DNA of 64,000 nt from Neosynechococcus sphagnicola sy1 (GCF_000775285.1 NZ_JJML01000033.1:1-64000); one strand, 5' to 3'; shown: positions 36,759 through 47,729, numbered from the stretch's first letter. The notes: generated from the sequence alone by a model not told the origin. Made by a program: numbers and translations.

Positions 36759-37642
36759 ACGTATAGCTCCTCCGGTGCGGGTTCATAAATGTGAGCCTGG
36801 TGGACATCGGGGAGATGGGCAAGGGAACGGAACTCGGAAGCGATCGCCACATAGGCATCAGTTTCTGCCACCACCGCCGGTTTGCAGGCAAAGGCATCCC
36901 GCACCAGCGCCAGTTTATCCACCGTCCCCATCAGCAGGGTATAAAAGCCATCTAAGACTTCAAAGCCCTGGTGCAAAGAGGCTTCAAGATCATCACCTTC
37001 CCGCATCCGCCATTCGAGAAACCGACAGGCGGCTTCCGTGTCATTATCGGTTTCAAAGTCAATCCCCAGGGGTTCTAGTTGGCGCCGGATTTGATGGGGA
37101 TTGGACAGGGAACCGTTATGCACCAAACAAAAATCCTCCCCAGCGGTGAAGGGGTGGGCATGGGCAGGGGTAACGGCTGATTCCGTAGCCATGCGGGTGT
37201 GAGCCACCACATGGGAGCCTTGCAGCGACTGGAAGTCATAGCGTTCCGCAACGGCCTGCGGTTGACCCGCATCTTTGTAGAGGGCGATCGCCCGTCCGGT
37301 AGAGAGCAGATGCAACAGAGGGTAGGCGGCCTTCAACCACCCCTGCACCCTGACTGGAGGCAAATCTGTAACCAGTACCGCTTGGTTGCCGTGGGTCTGG
37401 ATTTGAGGACGACTGCCAAAGTTGCCTTGAAAGGCTTTCACCACCTTAGACCAGGGGAAGTTCTTGTCCCCAGCGTAGAGGCTATATTGGCGTTGGGGTT
37501 GGGGAAGCGGGGCCGTGAACACCGCTAGGCCTGCCGAATCAGGGCCGCGATCGCTCATGCCGATCAGCATCGGCACCATTAGTTTCCCTAGGGAGGGGCG
37601 CAATTCCGGTTGTTTAATGAGGAGACCGACAATTCCGCACAT
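36746..37642 (-). CDS. glxB: Class-II glutamine amidotransferase (GlxB/MgsA-like)
   Basis: A 298-residue Ntn-type amidotransferase. The ATG at 37642 gives MCGIVGLL with catalytic Cys2 at the processed N-terminus; the longer frame to 37708 is rejected because it would bury that residue. Other motifs: SDRGPDSAGLAVF, HTRMATESAVTPAHAHPF and VHNGSLSNP. In GlxBCD/MgsABC systems it is the glutaminase-like subunit of a split glutamate synthase; for N-methylglutamate synthase the amide is gamma-glutamylmethylamide. It begins 2 bases after the end of glnT and overlaps glxC by 13 bases. Confidence 0.9.
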   Translation of the reverse strand: MCGIVGLLIKQPELRPSLGKLMVPMLIGMSDRGPDSAGLAVFTAPLPQPQRQYSLYAGDKNFPWSKVVKAFQGNFGSRPQIQTHGNQAVLVTDLPPVRVQGWLKAAYPLLHLLSTGRAIALYKDAGQPQAVAERYDFQSLQGSHVVAHTRMATESAVTPAHAHPFTAGEDFCLVHNGSLSNPHQIRRQLEPLGIDFETDNDTEAACRFLEWRMREGDDLEASLHQGFEVLDGFYTLLMGTVDKLALVRDAFACKPAVVAETDAYVAIASEFRSLAHLPDVHQAHIYEPAPEELYVWSV

Positions 37643-37644
37643 GA

Positions 37645-38974
37645 TTAGAAAAATTCCAAATAGCGGTGGACTTCCCATTCCGAAACATGGCGCATATACT
37701 CCACCCACTCCATACGTTTGAGGCTGATAAATTCATCGGCTAATACCCCCAAGGCGTCGGTGATCACCGGATCAGCAGCTAAAGCCGCGATCGCCGCCTC
37801 TAAATTTTGAGGCAGGGTGTGGATGCCCAGGGCTGCTAGGGCTTCGGGGGTGGAATCGTAGAGATTAAAATTCTGCGGTTCACCGGGGTCTATGGCTTTT
37901 TCAATCCCGTCCAATCCAGCCGCAATCACCGCTGCTGCCGCCAAGTAGGGATTGCAGGAACTATCGGGCAGCCGTAATTCTAGCCGCCCACCGGGGACGC
38001 GCACCAAGCTAGAGCGATTGTTATCGCCATAGCTAATATAGGCCGGTGCCCAGGTGGCTCCACTCAGCGATCGCCCCACGACCAAGCGCTTGTAGGAGTT
38101 GATCGTCGGGGCACAGATGGCCGTTAACGCTGGGGCATGGGCTAATAGGCCTCCGAGAAAGTGATACCCCAGGAGGGAAAGTCCCAGCTGCCGAGGATCC
38201 CTATCATCGGCAAACAGATTCCCCTGGTCATCCGAAATTGACAGATGCATGTGCATCCCGGTGCCGGTGCGATTGGCAAAGGGTTTGGGCATAAAGGAGG
38301 CAATCAGTCCTAGCTCCTTGGCAATTTCTGAGGCTGCCATTTTGAAAAAGATATAGCGATCGGCAGAGGTTAAAGCATCGGTATAGGTGTAGTTGATCTC
38401 GAACTGACCATTGGCATCTTCATGGTCAATCTGGTAGACATCAAACCCAACGGTTTGTAAGCTGCTGACGAGCTTTTCAATAAAGGTACGGCTGCGGGAG
38501 AGTCCTTTATAGTCGTAACAAGGCTTTTCTAAGGTGTCCGTAGTGTCGGCAGGAAAAACTACGCCCTTGGGCATCTCGTTGCAACAGGACAAATTCGGGT
38601 TCAAGTCCGGTGTTCAATGTCCAGCCCCGTTGTTTGAGCTGTGCCAACTGCTGCATCAACACAAAGCGGGCATCATAGGGATAGGGCTGGCCATCCACAT
38701 GGCCGACACAGACTATGCGGGCAAATCCCGGCATCCAGGGCACCAGGGAGAGGGTCGCGGGATCTCCGACAGCCATGAAGTCATGACTATGGGGCTGTTG
38801 CCCCAGCCCCCACACGGCAAACCCAGCAAACCCTGCCCCTGGATTGAGAATGTCCTCAAAATGGCAGGCCGGAACGGCCTTTGTTTTGGCAGTACCATGA
38901 ATATCGACAAATTGTGCCAGGATAAATTTTACCTGGTGATCGGCTAAAAACTGCTTGGCTTCGATGGGGGTCAT
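37645..38974 (-). CDS. glnT: Type III glutamine synthetase-like / gamma-glutamylmethylamide synthetase (one frameshift)
   Basis: About 442 residues when corrected. Glutamine-synthetase fold: [51 protein letters not shown] (given in parts: [14 protein letters not shown]), [31 protein letters not shown] (in part). This is the GlnT/GmaS group, which ligates ammonia or methylamine to glutamate using ATP. Its position between soxBDAG and glxBC makes gamma-glutamylmethylamide synthetase (GmaS) the best guess. A frame break in the A5 run at 38554-38558 (T5 on the coding strand) is cured by removing one base, reading [16 protein letters not shown]. The start at 38974 ([10 protein letters not shown]) gives normal length. 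Confidence 0.9.
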
Positions 38975-38988
38975 GGGTGGGTTCTCTC

Positions 38989-39681
38989 TTAGAAAATTGC
39001 TGGAGCCTCGGGGGGGGATCAGCTCCGGTAAAACCATGGCGGCACCGACGGCACCGCCCCCCAGTTCCGGTGGCGATCGCCACCAGGGTACGCCACAGAT
39101 AGGCTCCAAAGGTGCCATCGCACCAGAGGCGATAAAAGGGCTGGCCGTTGCGCTCACCAGGAATCACCGTCACCGCCACACCGATGAGGTTGGTGAGCAG
39201 AACAGAATGGGCCGATAACGATAACGCCCGAAAGTTAAGATTGCAGGTTTGCAGCAGCAATTCCGGCACACCTGTGCCATAAAGGGCCAGGGATAAATCC
39301 TGCCGCAGCACCGGGTAGACCTGGGCACGGGGGGGGCTGACAGACCTGACGGATCTGGAGCGTCAGGGAGCTATCCAGTCCATCTTCCAGGAGAAATTCC
39401 GTCATCCCGAGGCGGGCAATCAACCCTGATCCTGGAAGAACCCCCCAAGTATTGGGAGTCTCAGGAACGGAGATGCCGTGGCTGGCTAACCAGGGGGCGG
39501 CATTGGTACCTTTGACCCCATAGCGACAGAGAAATGACAGATCGGCAATCCCCAGATGGGATGCGGTTTGTTGATCCTGGGAACCTCTGATCAAGGCTGG
39601 CATCCCATTGATTTCCTGCCAGGAACCCCCAAGTTGCCGCAGGGCTTCATGGACTGGACTGAAACGGCGGGGAGAGTTCAT
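38989..39681 (-). CDS. soxG: Sarcosine oxidase gamma subunit-like (SoxG/MgdD), frameshifted
   Basis: About 230 residues. The start ATG overlaps the soxA stop (TAATG at 39681). N-terminal part: [52 protein letters not shown]8 run (39329-39336) breaks the frame; one base fewer reads [20 protein letters not shown] and continues with [14 protein letters not shown]. Near the end another G8 run (39010-39017) seems one base short: adding one gives [11 protein letters not shown] and a stop at 38989, just before glnT. Without that correction the frame would run 130 bases into glnT. Gamma subunits of heterotetrameric sarcosine oxidase/N-methylglutamate dehydrogenase are small folate-site accessory subunits. 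Confidence 0.8.
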
Positions 39682-42600
39682 TAACTTAACTCCATCGAAC
39701 GACTCCCCTGCTTTTGACGCAGGTTGTTGGGGTCATAGAAGGGGGTGGGGCTGACCCTGGCTGTTACCAAGGAGCCATCGGAGCCACGGATGGAGAAGTT
39801 GCTGCCGATCACCGCCATTCCGGGTAGGACATAGGCGAGACCAATGTAACGTTGCAGGGTGGGGCTAAAGGCAATGCTGGTAACGCGACCGGCGATGCTC
39901 GGAGAGCGGTCTTTGACCATCGCCCCCTCTGCAATCACTAAGTGGCACTCTTGGGGGGGCATATCCCGAAAATCTGCCTCCAGGGTGAATCCAACCAACT
40001 GTTGTTTCGGCGATCGCTGGGCTAGAATCTGCAAACTGCGTTGACCAATAAAAAACTGGCTTATCCATCTTCACCGCCCAGGCCAACCCCGCTTCCCTGG
40101 GGGTCGTTAAACCATCGGTGTCCTGACCGATAATCAGGTGAGCTTTTTCCAAGCGCAGCAACCGTTGCGCTTCCACCCCAAATACCGCTAGATCATAGGG
40201 TTTGCCAGCTTCGAGGAGCACCTCCCAAAGGGCGATCGCCCACTCGGCAGCGACGTGAATCTCATATCCCCATTCCCCCACAAACCCCACTCGCATCAGC
40301 AGAGCCGGAATCCCCGCCACCACAGCATCCCGCACCGCCAAATAGGGAAAGGCCGTGCCAGATAGATCCAGGTCTGTCAGTTGAGCCAGGAGATCACGGG
40401 CAGCAGGCCCTGCGAGGTTGATCGCCGCGTGGGCACCCGTGAGATTGACGATGCCGCAATCCAATCGCCACAGGGTCTGTAGACGGGTGAGTTCTCGATA
40501 AATATTCGCAGATCCAGCCGTTGTGGTGGTGAAGTAAAAATGCTGACTGCCCCGTCGAGCAACCACCCCATCGTCCATTACGACGCCAGTCTCATCCAGC
40601 ATCAATGCATAGCGAGACATGCCGATGGGCAAATTAGCATAACGTCCGGTGTAGACACGCTCCAGTAACTCCACCCCATCCGGGCCATACACCTCCAATT
40701 TTCCTAATGTGCCCACATCCACCATCCCCACCTGGGTACGGACTGCCACTGCTTCCTTACGAAGACACTCCTCTCGCCCCAGACCCGGTTGGGCGTAGTA
40801 AGCGGGTCGCAGCCAGATTCCGGCTGGCATGAATTCAGCCCCTAAAGCACCATGGTGATCCTGCAATGGCGTCCGCCGCTCGGGGGTAAATCCCCGCCCC
40901 GCCAAATGGGACAGGGGCACGGGATGGAAAAAAGGACGAGCTGTTGTGGTTCCCACGGCTCCGGGAGATTCACCCGTGATCCGAGCCAGAATTCGCAGGG
41001 CATTCATATTGGCATGTTTGCCCTGACTGGATCCCATCCCCACTGTGGTGTAGCGCTTAAGCAATTCAATGTTGTCAAATCCCTCCTGGGCGGCATGGCG
41101 GAAATCTTTCAACTGGAGGTCTTCGTCGAAGTCCACAAAGTTCTTGCCAGCGGGATGCTCAACAAAGGGATAGGGATGGGAGGGTGACTCGGGGGGAGGA
41201 TCACTTGCCCCCATTGGTAACGGCGGCAACGGGATCGAATCAGCCTTGGCATGCGTCGAGGAACCTAGCAATCCCCAAGCGGCAGCCCAGCCAGCACGGT
41301 GTCCATCTAGCAATTTCTGCTCCCACTCAAACACCCCATTGACGCGGCCACAGGCAAACACCCCGGTGGGGAGGTGTTCAGGAACAAACTGCTGTAAAGC
41401 GTCATCAAACCGCATTTTGGCACCCGCTTGATACAGCAGATTGGCAGTTGGTGCCCAACCCACGCTCATGACAATCCCGTCGCAGGCAATCACCTGCTGG
41501 AAACCAATTTGGGGCTTGCCGTTGGTAGCCAGGGGGCAAATCACTGCACTGGCCACTCCATCCCCCGCTGGATTGGGTCTGGCCTCATAGAGACAATGAC
41601 CGACAAACATGGGAATCCCCTGCGATCGCAGTTCGGCTATCCATGGGTTTTGGGGCGGCTGTTCCCGCAGATCAACGATCGCCATGATCTTGATGCCATG
41701 GTGCACTAAGTCTAAGGCAGCGCCATAGCCATCCCGATTTGCCACGAGAACAACGGCACGATCCATGGGCTTGACGGCATAGCGATAGATCAGCCGTTGG
41801 GCAGCGGAGGCTAACATCACCCCCGGTAGATCATTCTGACGAAAGACGGCGGGTTGTTCGGAGGCTCCACTGGCGACAATCACTGCTTTGGCTCGCATTT
41901 TTGTCAGGCGCTGGGCATCGATTAAGGGCACCCAATGATCCGCGTAATATCCAGCGGCTTGGGTGGTGGTTTGCAGGCGAATCCGGGGATGCTCGGTTAC
42001 AGCCTCTAGGAGTTCGAGGGTTTTGTTTGCCTGGGATCTGTCCCCCCTGAGTTGATAGCGACCCGCCCCCCCAGCATTGGCATTCTCTTCTACAATCACC
42101 ACATCGGCACCCGCCTCGGCGGCAGCGATCGCGGCGGCCAGTCCTGAGACACCCCCACCAATCACCAGCACATCACAGAAGTCATAGCGTTTGGGGGTGG
42201 GGGAATGGGGAGGAGCACTCTCTAACTTGCCCAGCCCGGTCATAGTCCGGATCAACCGCTCCCATACGGGAAACAGCCGCTGGTGATGAAAGGCTTTGTA
42301 GTAGAAACCCACCGGGAGCAAGGGGGCTAACAAATTGATCACGCTGGCGCGATCGCCCATGACCCCTCCCAGAGTATTGACTGCGATGAGGTTCATCCCA
42401 TCTGCGACCGGGGTCACATCAGCCCGAACATTCAGTTGGGCTCCATTCTGCATCAGGGCGTTGATGTCATGATTAGCAAGGCTGAGAATGCCACGCGGCC
42501 GATGGTACTTAAAACTCCGGCCTAACACCCGCTGTCCGGCGGCCCAGAGAGCGCTGGTGATGGTATCACCGATGTAACCCCTAAACCGTTGTCCCTCAAA

Positions 42601-42690
42601 GGTAAAGCTGACGCTCTGGCTCCGATCAATCCACTCACCACTGATCGGAGGTAGGCGCTGACTTCGCGGTGTCCTTGGCAACTGACTCAA
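39681..42690 (-). CDS. soxA: Sarcosine oxidase alpha subunit-like (SoxA/MgdC), one frameshift
   Basis: About 1002 residues. N-terminal 2Fe-2S-like fold (FTFEGQRFRGYIGDTITSAL, in part; GRSFKYHRPRGILS), NAD-binding domain (DVLVIGGGVSGLAAAIAAAEAG, in part), and a C-terminal aminomethyltransferase-like, folate-binding domain (YTGRYANLPIGMSRYALML, in part; GVEAQRLLRLEK). A break in the A6 run at 40050-40055 is cured by one base less: KPVFIGQRSLQILAQR. The start is placed at TTG 42690, overlapping the end of soxD by 56 bases, because it gives the family N-terminus; TTG at 42681 is an alternative. It forms the catalytic tetramer with soxB, soxD and soxG. Confidence 0.92.
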
Positions 42691-42949
42691 GTCCCATCCC
42701 CCCCGTGAACAGATAGGTGCGGAGAATAATATCGGACTGGGTGTCCCGATCGGCAATAAACCAGGTGTTGCTGGGGGTATGACACCACCACTCGCTTTGA
42801 ACGCCGGGGGCACCCTGGCGATTAAATACATAGTCTGCCCAAGCGGCATTATCCGTGGTGTGGGGATCTGGCATCGGCTGGATTGCCCCACCATAGATAA
42901 ATTCTGCAATCGGTCTGGCACCATGAATTGGACAGGTAATGAGTTTCAT
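42635..42949 (-). CDS. soxD: Sarcosine oxidase delta subunit-like (SoxD/MgdB)
   Basis: A 104-residue subunit beginning MKLITCPIHGARPIAEFIYGG (first part MKLITCPIHGARPIAEF), with WADYVFNRQGAPG, EWWCHTPSNTWFIADRDT and EILRTY-like IILRTYLF. It binds a structural metal in heterotetrameric sarcosine oxidases through Cys/His; here one position of the first CxxC is His (CPIH). A C-terminal tail of about 20 residues extends past the usual end and overlaps soxA. It starts 2 bases after the soxB stop. Confidence 0.92.
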   Translation of the reverse strand: MKLITCPIHGARPIAEFIYGGAIQPMPDPHTTDNAAWADYVFNRQGAPGVQSEWWCHTPSNTWFIADRDTQSDIILRTYLFTGGMGLESVAKDTAKSAPTSDQW

Positions 42950-42951
42950 TG

Positions 42952-44193
42952 CTAATGCCCTACAGAAGCTGCGCCTTTTTCCCCGACCAGCGCATAGTTG
43001 GTAAATCGTTCCAGTAAGAAATCTTGAATCAGCGAGTGGTTGCGATCGCAGGCCACGGTATAGGCCATGGTCTTCCCAGAAACAGGGGTGGCTTTGAAGC
43101 CCCAAGTTCCCCACCCGGCATCCAGATAGAAACCCGCGATCGCCGTCTTGCCCATGATCGGGGCAAAATCTGGCGTCATATCTGCCATGCCAGCCCACTG
43201 CCGTACCACCTTGACGGGGGCTAAACAGGGGAATAGATCCAGCAGGTGGGCTGCCAGCCCTTCGGCAAACTCCAAGGTCGATCGGGTGGAATGCAATTCA
43301 TAGGGATCAAGGGCCGATCCCATGACTAGTTCCCCACGGGCGGACTGACTCACATAAACATGTAAGCTACCGGAAACAATAATCGGATCGAGCCAGGGCT
43401 TCATCGGCTCGCTGACCATGGCCTGCAAGGGGTGAATGTAAAGGGGCGATCGTACCCCCACCATCTGTAAAATTCGAGGGCTAGATCCCGCAACCGCGCA
43501 CAATACACGGGATGTGGCAATATTGCCTCGAGTAGTTTGCACCCCCGTCACCTGCCCCGCCTCAACCGTAATCCCTAATACCTCTGTTTGCTGATGGATT
43601 TCGACCCCCCGTTGATCAGCCCCCCGAGCATATCCCCAAGCCACGGCATCATGACGGGCAATACTTCCTGGGGCATGATAAAGCGCTCCTAAGATCGGGG
43701 CATGTCCCCCACAGTTCAGATCGATCTGAGGGCAGGCTTTTTGGACCACCTCCGGGGTGACCAACTCACTGTCAATGCCGAAGTGTTTGTTGACCTCCGC
43801 TCGCCAACGCATGGTGCGCAGGGCTGAATCTGAATGGGCCAGGGTAAAGTGCCCGCGGTTGGCATAAAACAGATTCAGGTCAAAATCCTGGGACAAATCT
43901 TGCCAGAGCCGCACCGATTGATCGTAAAACTTCACCCCTTCGGGTGTCAGATAATTCGAGCGGATAATGGTGGTATTCCGTCCCGTATTGCCGCCGCCAA
44001 GATAGCCTTTTTCCAAAACTGCGACGTTGGTGATGCCATGATCCCTTGCTAGGTAGTAAGCTGCAGCCAGACCATGCCCACCCCCCCCAATGATCACCAC
44101 GTCGTAGAAAGCCTTGAGGCGATCGGGTCGGCGAAACATCCGAGGCTCTGGGTATTTTGGGGATAGGGCAAATTTCAGCAGTCGAAGGGGCAT
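42952..44193 (-). CDS. soxB: Sarcosine oxidase beta subunit-like / N-methylglutamate dehydrogenase (SoxB/MgdA)
   Basis: A 413-residue FAD protein of the DAO family: YDVVIIGGGGHGLAAAYYLA (Rossmann; quoted length at limit), EKGYLGGGNTGRNTT, SNYLTPEGVKFYDQS, LYHAPGSIARHDAVAWG and WAGMADMTPDFAPIMG. It oxidises secondary amines such as sarcosine or N-methylglutamate. The first gene of a seven-gene minus-strand operon. The absence of glyA or folate C1 genes nearby and the presence of glnT-glxBC favours N-methylglutamate dehydrogenase (MgdA) over sarcosine oxidase. A methyltransferase is transcribed divergently 152 bases upstream. Confidence 0.92.
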   Translation of the reverse strand: MPLRLLKFALSPKYPEPRMFRRPDRLKAFYDVVIIGGGGHGLAAAYYLARDHGITNVAVLEKGYLGGGNTGRNTTIIRSNYLTPEGVKFYDQSVRLWQDLSQDFDLNLFYANRGHFTLAHSDSALRTMRWRAEVNKHFGIDSELVTPEVVQKACPQIDLNCGGHAPILGALYHAPGSIARHDAVAWGYARGADQRGVEIHQQTEVLGITVEAGQVTGVQTTRGNIATSRVLCAVAGSSPRILQMVGVRSPLYIHPLQAMVSEPMKPWLDPIIVSGSLHVYVSQSARGELVMGSALDPYELHSTRSTLEFAEGLAAHLLDLFPCLAPVKVVRQWAGMADMTPDFAPIMGKTAIAGFYLDAGWGTWGFKATPVSGKTMAYTVACDRNHSLIQDFLLERFTNYALVGEKGAASVGH

Positions 44194-44345
44194 CTAATTT
44201 CCCAGGGGGAACTAGAGAATATGATGCAATCTTGATTCATGTATGTCAACAAAGTTTCCTGTTATGCTTCAAGAGCGGGTGTAAACTGCTAAGGTTACCC
44301 ATCCATATAATCGATTAATAAATATTTTTGTAAGCTGAGAAAAGC

Positions 44346-45101
44346 ATGGTAGTTTCTATGAAGATGAATTCATTTATAGGTAAGCAAATTCTCTCAATCA
44401 TTCGAGATGGTGATTATGCCCATCCTGGGGAAGAAGAGGCAATTGAATTAACATTTCAGGAGATTCCCAAAGACAGGAAAAGATTACTGTTGGATGTGGG
44501 GTGTGGCCGTGGGGGAACTGCCAAATATTTACATTCCCATGGCTGGGGTCATGTAATCGGGATAGATATTGATGAAGTATCTATTAAGTATGCTCAGCAT
44601 CAATATCCTATGCTTGATTTTCTGATTGGCAATGTTATTGATGCCCCCCAATTGATCAATCATCAGTTTGATGTAATTTATTTATTTAATTCCTTTTATG
44701 CTTTTGAGGATCAACTTGTCGCTTTAAAGTCCTTACGGAAAGTAGCCAAGGAATCAGCAACGTTGCTGATATTTGATTATTTAGATCGGGGCGGTTATGG
44801 TCAATCTCCCCAGGTGGAGGAGGAGTCTCCATTTTTGCCCCATCCGCTCAGCTTGGAAAATTTGGAGAGTAGACTGCTGTCAACTGATTGGTCTTTAACA
44901 AGTACAACTGATATTACAACGCAATATGAGGAATGGTATTCTCAGTTTATGAATAAAGTGTATTTGAAGCGCCAAGAAATTATAGAAATCGCGGGTGAGG
45001 ATGGGATAAATCTGGTTTGTGAGTTGTATGGTGGTTTATTGGAAGCCATCCGGGGAGGCAATCTGGGTGGGTTGATAGTGAAGGCTCGACCTAGGGGATA
45101 A
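44346..45101 (+). CDS. Class I SAM-dependent methyltransferase
   Basis: A 251-residue soluble methyltransferase. Motif I LLLDVGCGRGGTAKYL (about residue 47-60), acidic motif II VIGIDIDEVSIKYA, motif post-I NVIDAPQLINHQFDVIYLFNSFY (in parts: NVIDAP, FDVIYLFN), and LLIFDYLDRGGYG. The substrate cannot be told from sequence. The second ATG (44358) is an alternative start. It is AT-richer than the sox operon from which it diverges; whether it makes or uses a methylated amine is an open question. Confidence 0.85.
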   Translation: MVVSMKMNSFIGKQILSIIRDGDYAHPGEEEAIELTFQEIPKDRKRLLLDVGCGRGGTAKYLHSHGWGHVIGIDIDEVSIKYAQHQYPMLDFLIGNVIDAPQLINHQFDVIYLFNSFYAFEDQLVALKSLRKVAKESATLLIFDYLDRGGYGQSPQVEEESPFLPHPLSLENLESRLLSTDWSLTSTTDITTQYEEWYSQFMNKVYLKRQEIIEIAGEDGINLVCELYGGLLEAIRGGNLGGLIVKARPRG

Positions 45102-45782
45102 CAGAAAATTGCAATCAAGATTCTTACGGTTGCTCTCTGAGAACTCATTGATCGTAATTCCCTAATGAATGAGGTGCATCTCCTGGGTTAGAATTCTGGA
45201 GTTAGTAGTTAGAACCAGAGAATCCTTCTAGATTCTGATACCTAGATTCTGAAGTCAGAATGTACTGCATACGACTGATAATCGCTAGATAAGAGCAATC
45301 TTAAGATGTCTTCTGCGTAGCTCTATCCCAGAGCCGGAAGGATTGTTCTGCTTCTACCTCATCTAGTTGCGCGTGGGTTAGAAATCCGTAAAGCATTTCC
45401 TTTGGCACCGTAGGAAAGGTGGGGCTACTGTTGATTCATGGTCTTCCAGGGGCATGGTAATTTCAGAATTCCACGATCGTAAGTTAGTCGGGTAGCACGG
45501 CTCTGGGGCAGGTCTTGGAGAATTTGTTGCTAAGACTGCCAGTTCAGGTGGTGAAAGTGACGCGCTTTTCACCGATTGAATTGGAAATGCTAAGAGGTTG
45601 AGTGGGGCTGCTGACCATGGCGACTCCGGGAGGCCTCACATCATTCATGATAAACCGTTATTGTGCCCGTGATGGGTAAGGGTTGGGTGCAACCATACCT
45701 AAATACTCAGCAGTTTGATTTTTTGATCTCTGCCACTATTTACTAAACTGAGAACAGCAGAGAACTCCAGTGGGTAATTGCA
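45102..45782. other. Gene-poor region with short repeats
   Basis: About 680 bases. It contains a direct repeat ctagattctga (45228-45238 and 45242-45252), and a 16-base palindrome attctga-ag-tcagaat (45246-45261). A 31-codon minus-strand frame (45301-45396, FLTHAQLDEVEAEQSFRLWD) could be a fragment of a lost gene; it has no recognised family. Nothing else is supported before the glk start. Confidence 0.4.
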
Positions 45783-46859
45783 ATGACCTTATTGCTGGCC
45801 GGTGATATTGGTGGCACCAAAACAATTCTCAGTCTGGTTGAGGCCCAACTCCCAGCGGCATCTACCCAAATTCACATCCAGACTCGTTATGAGCAGCGGT
45901 TTTCCAGCCCGGAATTTTTTGATTTAGTGCCGATGGTCCGACAGTTCCTAGATGCAGCCATCCCCTCCCTTGGCACTCAACCCCTACCAGAAACCGCCTG
46001 TTTTGCGATCGCGGGGCCTGTGGTCAATAATACTTCCAAGGTGACCAATCTCGGATGGTCCTTGGAGGCAGATCGTTTAGAACGGGAACTGGGCATCCGC
46101 CACATATCCCTGATTAATGATTTTGCTGCCGTCGGCTATGGTGTGTTGGGTCTTACCCCGACAGATTTATGTACCTTGCAGGCCGGCACACCTCGAAGCG
46201 ATGCGCCAATCGCCGTCATTGGAGCTGGCACGGGATTGGGAGAAGGGTTTTTAATCCCCCACCCCGAAGGGCATCAGGTCTTTAGTTCCGAGGGGGGGTC
46301 ATGCTGACTTTGCACCTCGCTGTGACCTGGAATTCCAACTTTTAAAGTATCTAATGGATAAGTATGGGGTACATCGTGTATCTGTTGAGCGAGTAGTCTC
46401 CGGTCAGGGTATTGTTGCCATCTACCAGTTTTTCCGCGACTGCTTTGGTACCTCCCATGCCCAGCAACCTGCCGATGAGTCTACTGTGGGTCAAATTGTC
46501 CGGACTTGGGAAAAGCAGGTCGGGAAAAGCGAAAAAACCGGTCGATCCCGCCGCCGCGATCGCCATGGCAGCCTTAGAAAAGCAAGATTACCTATCCGAA
46601 AAAACCCATGCAGCTCTTTATGGCTGCCTATGGTGCGGAAGCTGGGAATCTGGCATTAAAACTGCTTCCCTATGGCGGTCTATATATCGCCGGTGGCATT
46701 GCTGCTAAAAACTTGCCCTTGATGCAGGCGGATGGCTTTCTGCCAGCCTTCACGGCCAAAGGTCGCATGACACCCCTCCTGGAAAGAATTCCCGTTCATG
46801 TTGTCCTCAACCCCCAGGTGGGGTTGCTGGGTGCTGCCCTCTGTGCTTCGAGATTGTAA
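45783..46859 (+). CDS. glk: Glucokinase (three frameshifts)
   Basis: ATP-dependent glucose phosphorylation. About 357 residues once corrected. Motifs: LLAGDIGGTKTILSL (phosphate 1), CFAIAGPVVNN, SLINDFAAVGYGV, IGAGTGLGEGFL and YIAGGIAAKNLPLM. Three homopolymer runs break the frame: G7 at 46292-46298, A6 at 46532-46537, and A6 at 46599-46604. Removing one base at each gives SEGGHADFAPR, SEKPVDPAA and SEKPMQLFMAAYGAEAGN, a continuous glucokinase of normal length. Three independent +1 events in homopolymers within one housekeeping gene strongly suggest sequence error. It is followed by a gap and then unrelated genes. Confidence 0.92.
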
Positions 46860-47059
46860 GGATAGTGCTGGTCAGGCAGTCTCTTAGAATCGGCGTTTAA
46901 CAGTTTGATTTTGTCCTCATCTGGCTGACTAGCGCTATATTTTGCTGTGTGTGTCGGTAGAGCACCGCTTGATATATTGAAGGATTACATTAAGAATCAA
47001 AGTCCCCCTGGAAGTGCGGGGCTTGCATCCTATTCGTTTTGGTCAGGAGATCAGCTACC

Positions 47060-47653
47060 TTGAAAGTCATGTCTGCGGTCTTATTGTCGAGCAGTCTGCT
47101 GCTTTCTCCCTCGATATCGATAGTGGCTACAGCTGCACCTGCTAACTGTCCCCAGTCAGCTAAATACTATCAGGAGCAATTTGTGGCCGATGGTAGACCT
47201 ATGGCCATGGTTTGCTACCTCTATGCCGTGCAGCGAGACCCAACCTCTGTGGGGCCAACCCCTGCTGAGACCCCCATCAATGACAAGCATTTGGTGGATA
47301 TCTATGGGCGGCGGGTGCGGGATCAAAAGCTGATCTTCGATGAACTCTGGCGACCGCTTCCCGGCTTTGAGAAGGTCTTCTACGATACAAAGACGACTTC
47401 CCGGTTCTACACCAACGGGGTCACCATGCTCCAGATTATGGGGACATCCACCCTGGGGAATAATCCGACCAAGGTTGCCATACTCGTGAATTGTTCAGAT
47501 TTAACCTTGACCTATGAGGGAGTCGCCCGTCGCCGGACACGCCTGTACGATTATGCTGATCAGTACAAGCTGGAAACCAATTTTCCTCAGGATCGCGTCG
47601 GTCAGATTTGTGACGCGATCGGTGAACCCCCGATTCGGATTAAGCCCCGTTAA
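47060..47653 (+). CDS. Secreted cyanobacterial hypothetical protein
   Basis: About 197 residues with a signal peptide (VMSAVLLSSSLLLSPSISIVA then TAAPANC). The mature part contains CPQSAKYYQEQFV, MAMVCYLYAVQRDP, and VNCSDLTLTYEG, with four Cys that could form disulfides. The start is uncertain: TTG at 47060 is 8 bases after aggaga and is preferred; ATG at 47069 is also possible. No known domain recognised. It is convergent with mgtE, with stops about 75 bases apart. Confidence 0.65.
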   Translation: MKVMSAVLLSSSLLLSPSISIVATAAPANCPQSAKYYQEQFVADGRPMAMVCYLYAVQRDPTSVGPTPAETPINDKHLVDIYGRRVRDQKLIFDELWRPLPGFEKVFYDTKTTSRFYTNGVTMLQIMGTSTLGNNPTKVAILVNCSDLTLTYEGVARRRTRLYDYADQYKLETNFPQDRVGQICDAIGEPPIRIKPR

Positions 47654-47729
47654 TCCGGGATCGGTGATGGTCATGGGTGAAGTTGCTCCTCTGGAACTCC
47701 GCCACCTCGGCCATCGCCAAATTCAGGTT

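Noticed and set aside
45301-45396. 31-codon minus-strand gene
   Set aside because: No proper ribosome-binding site and no recognisable family; kept only as a possible fragment in the region note.
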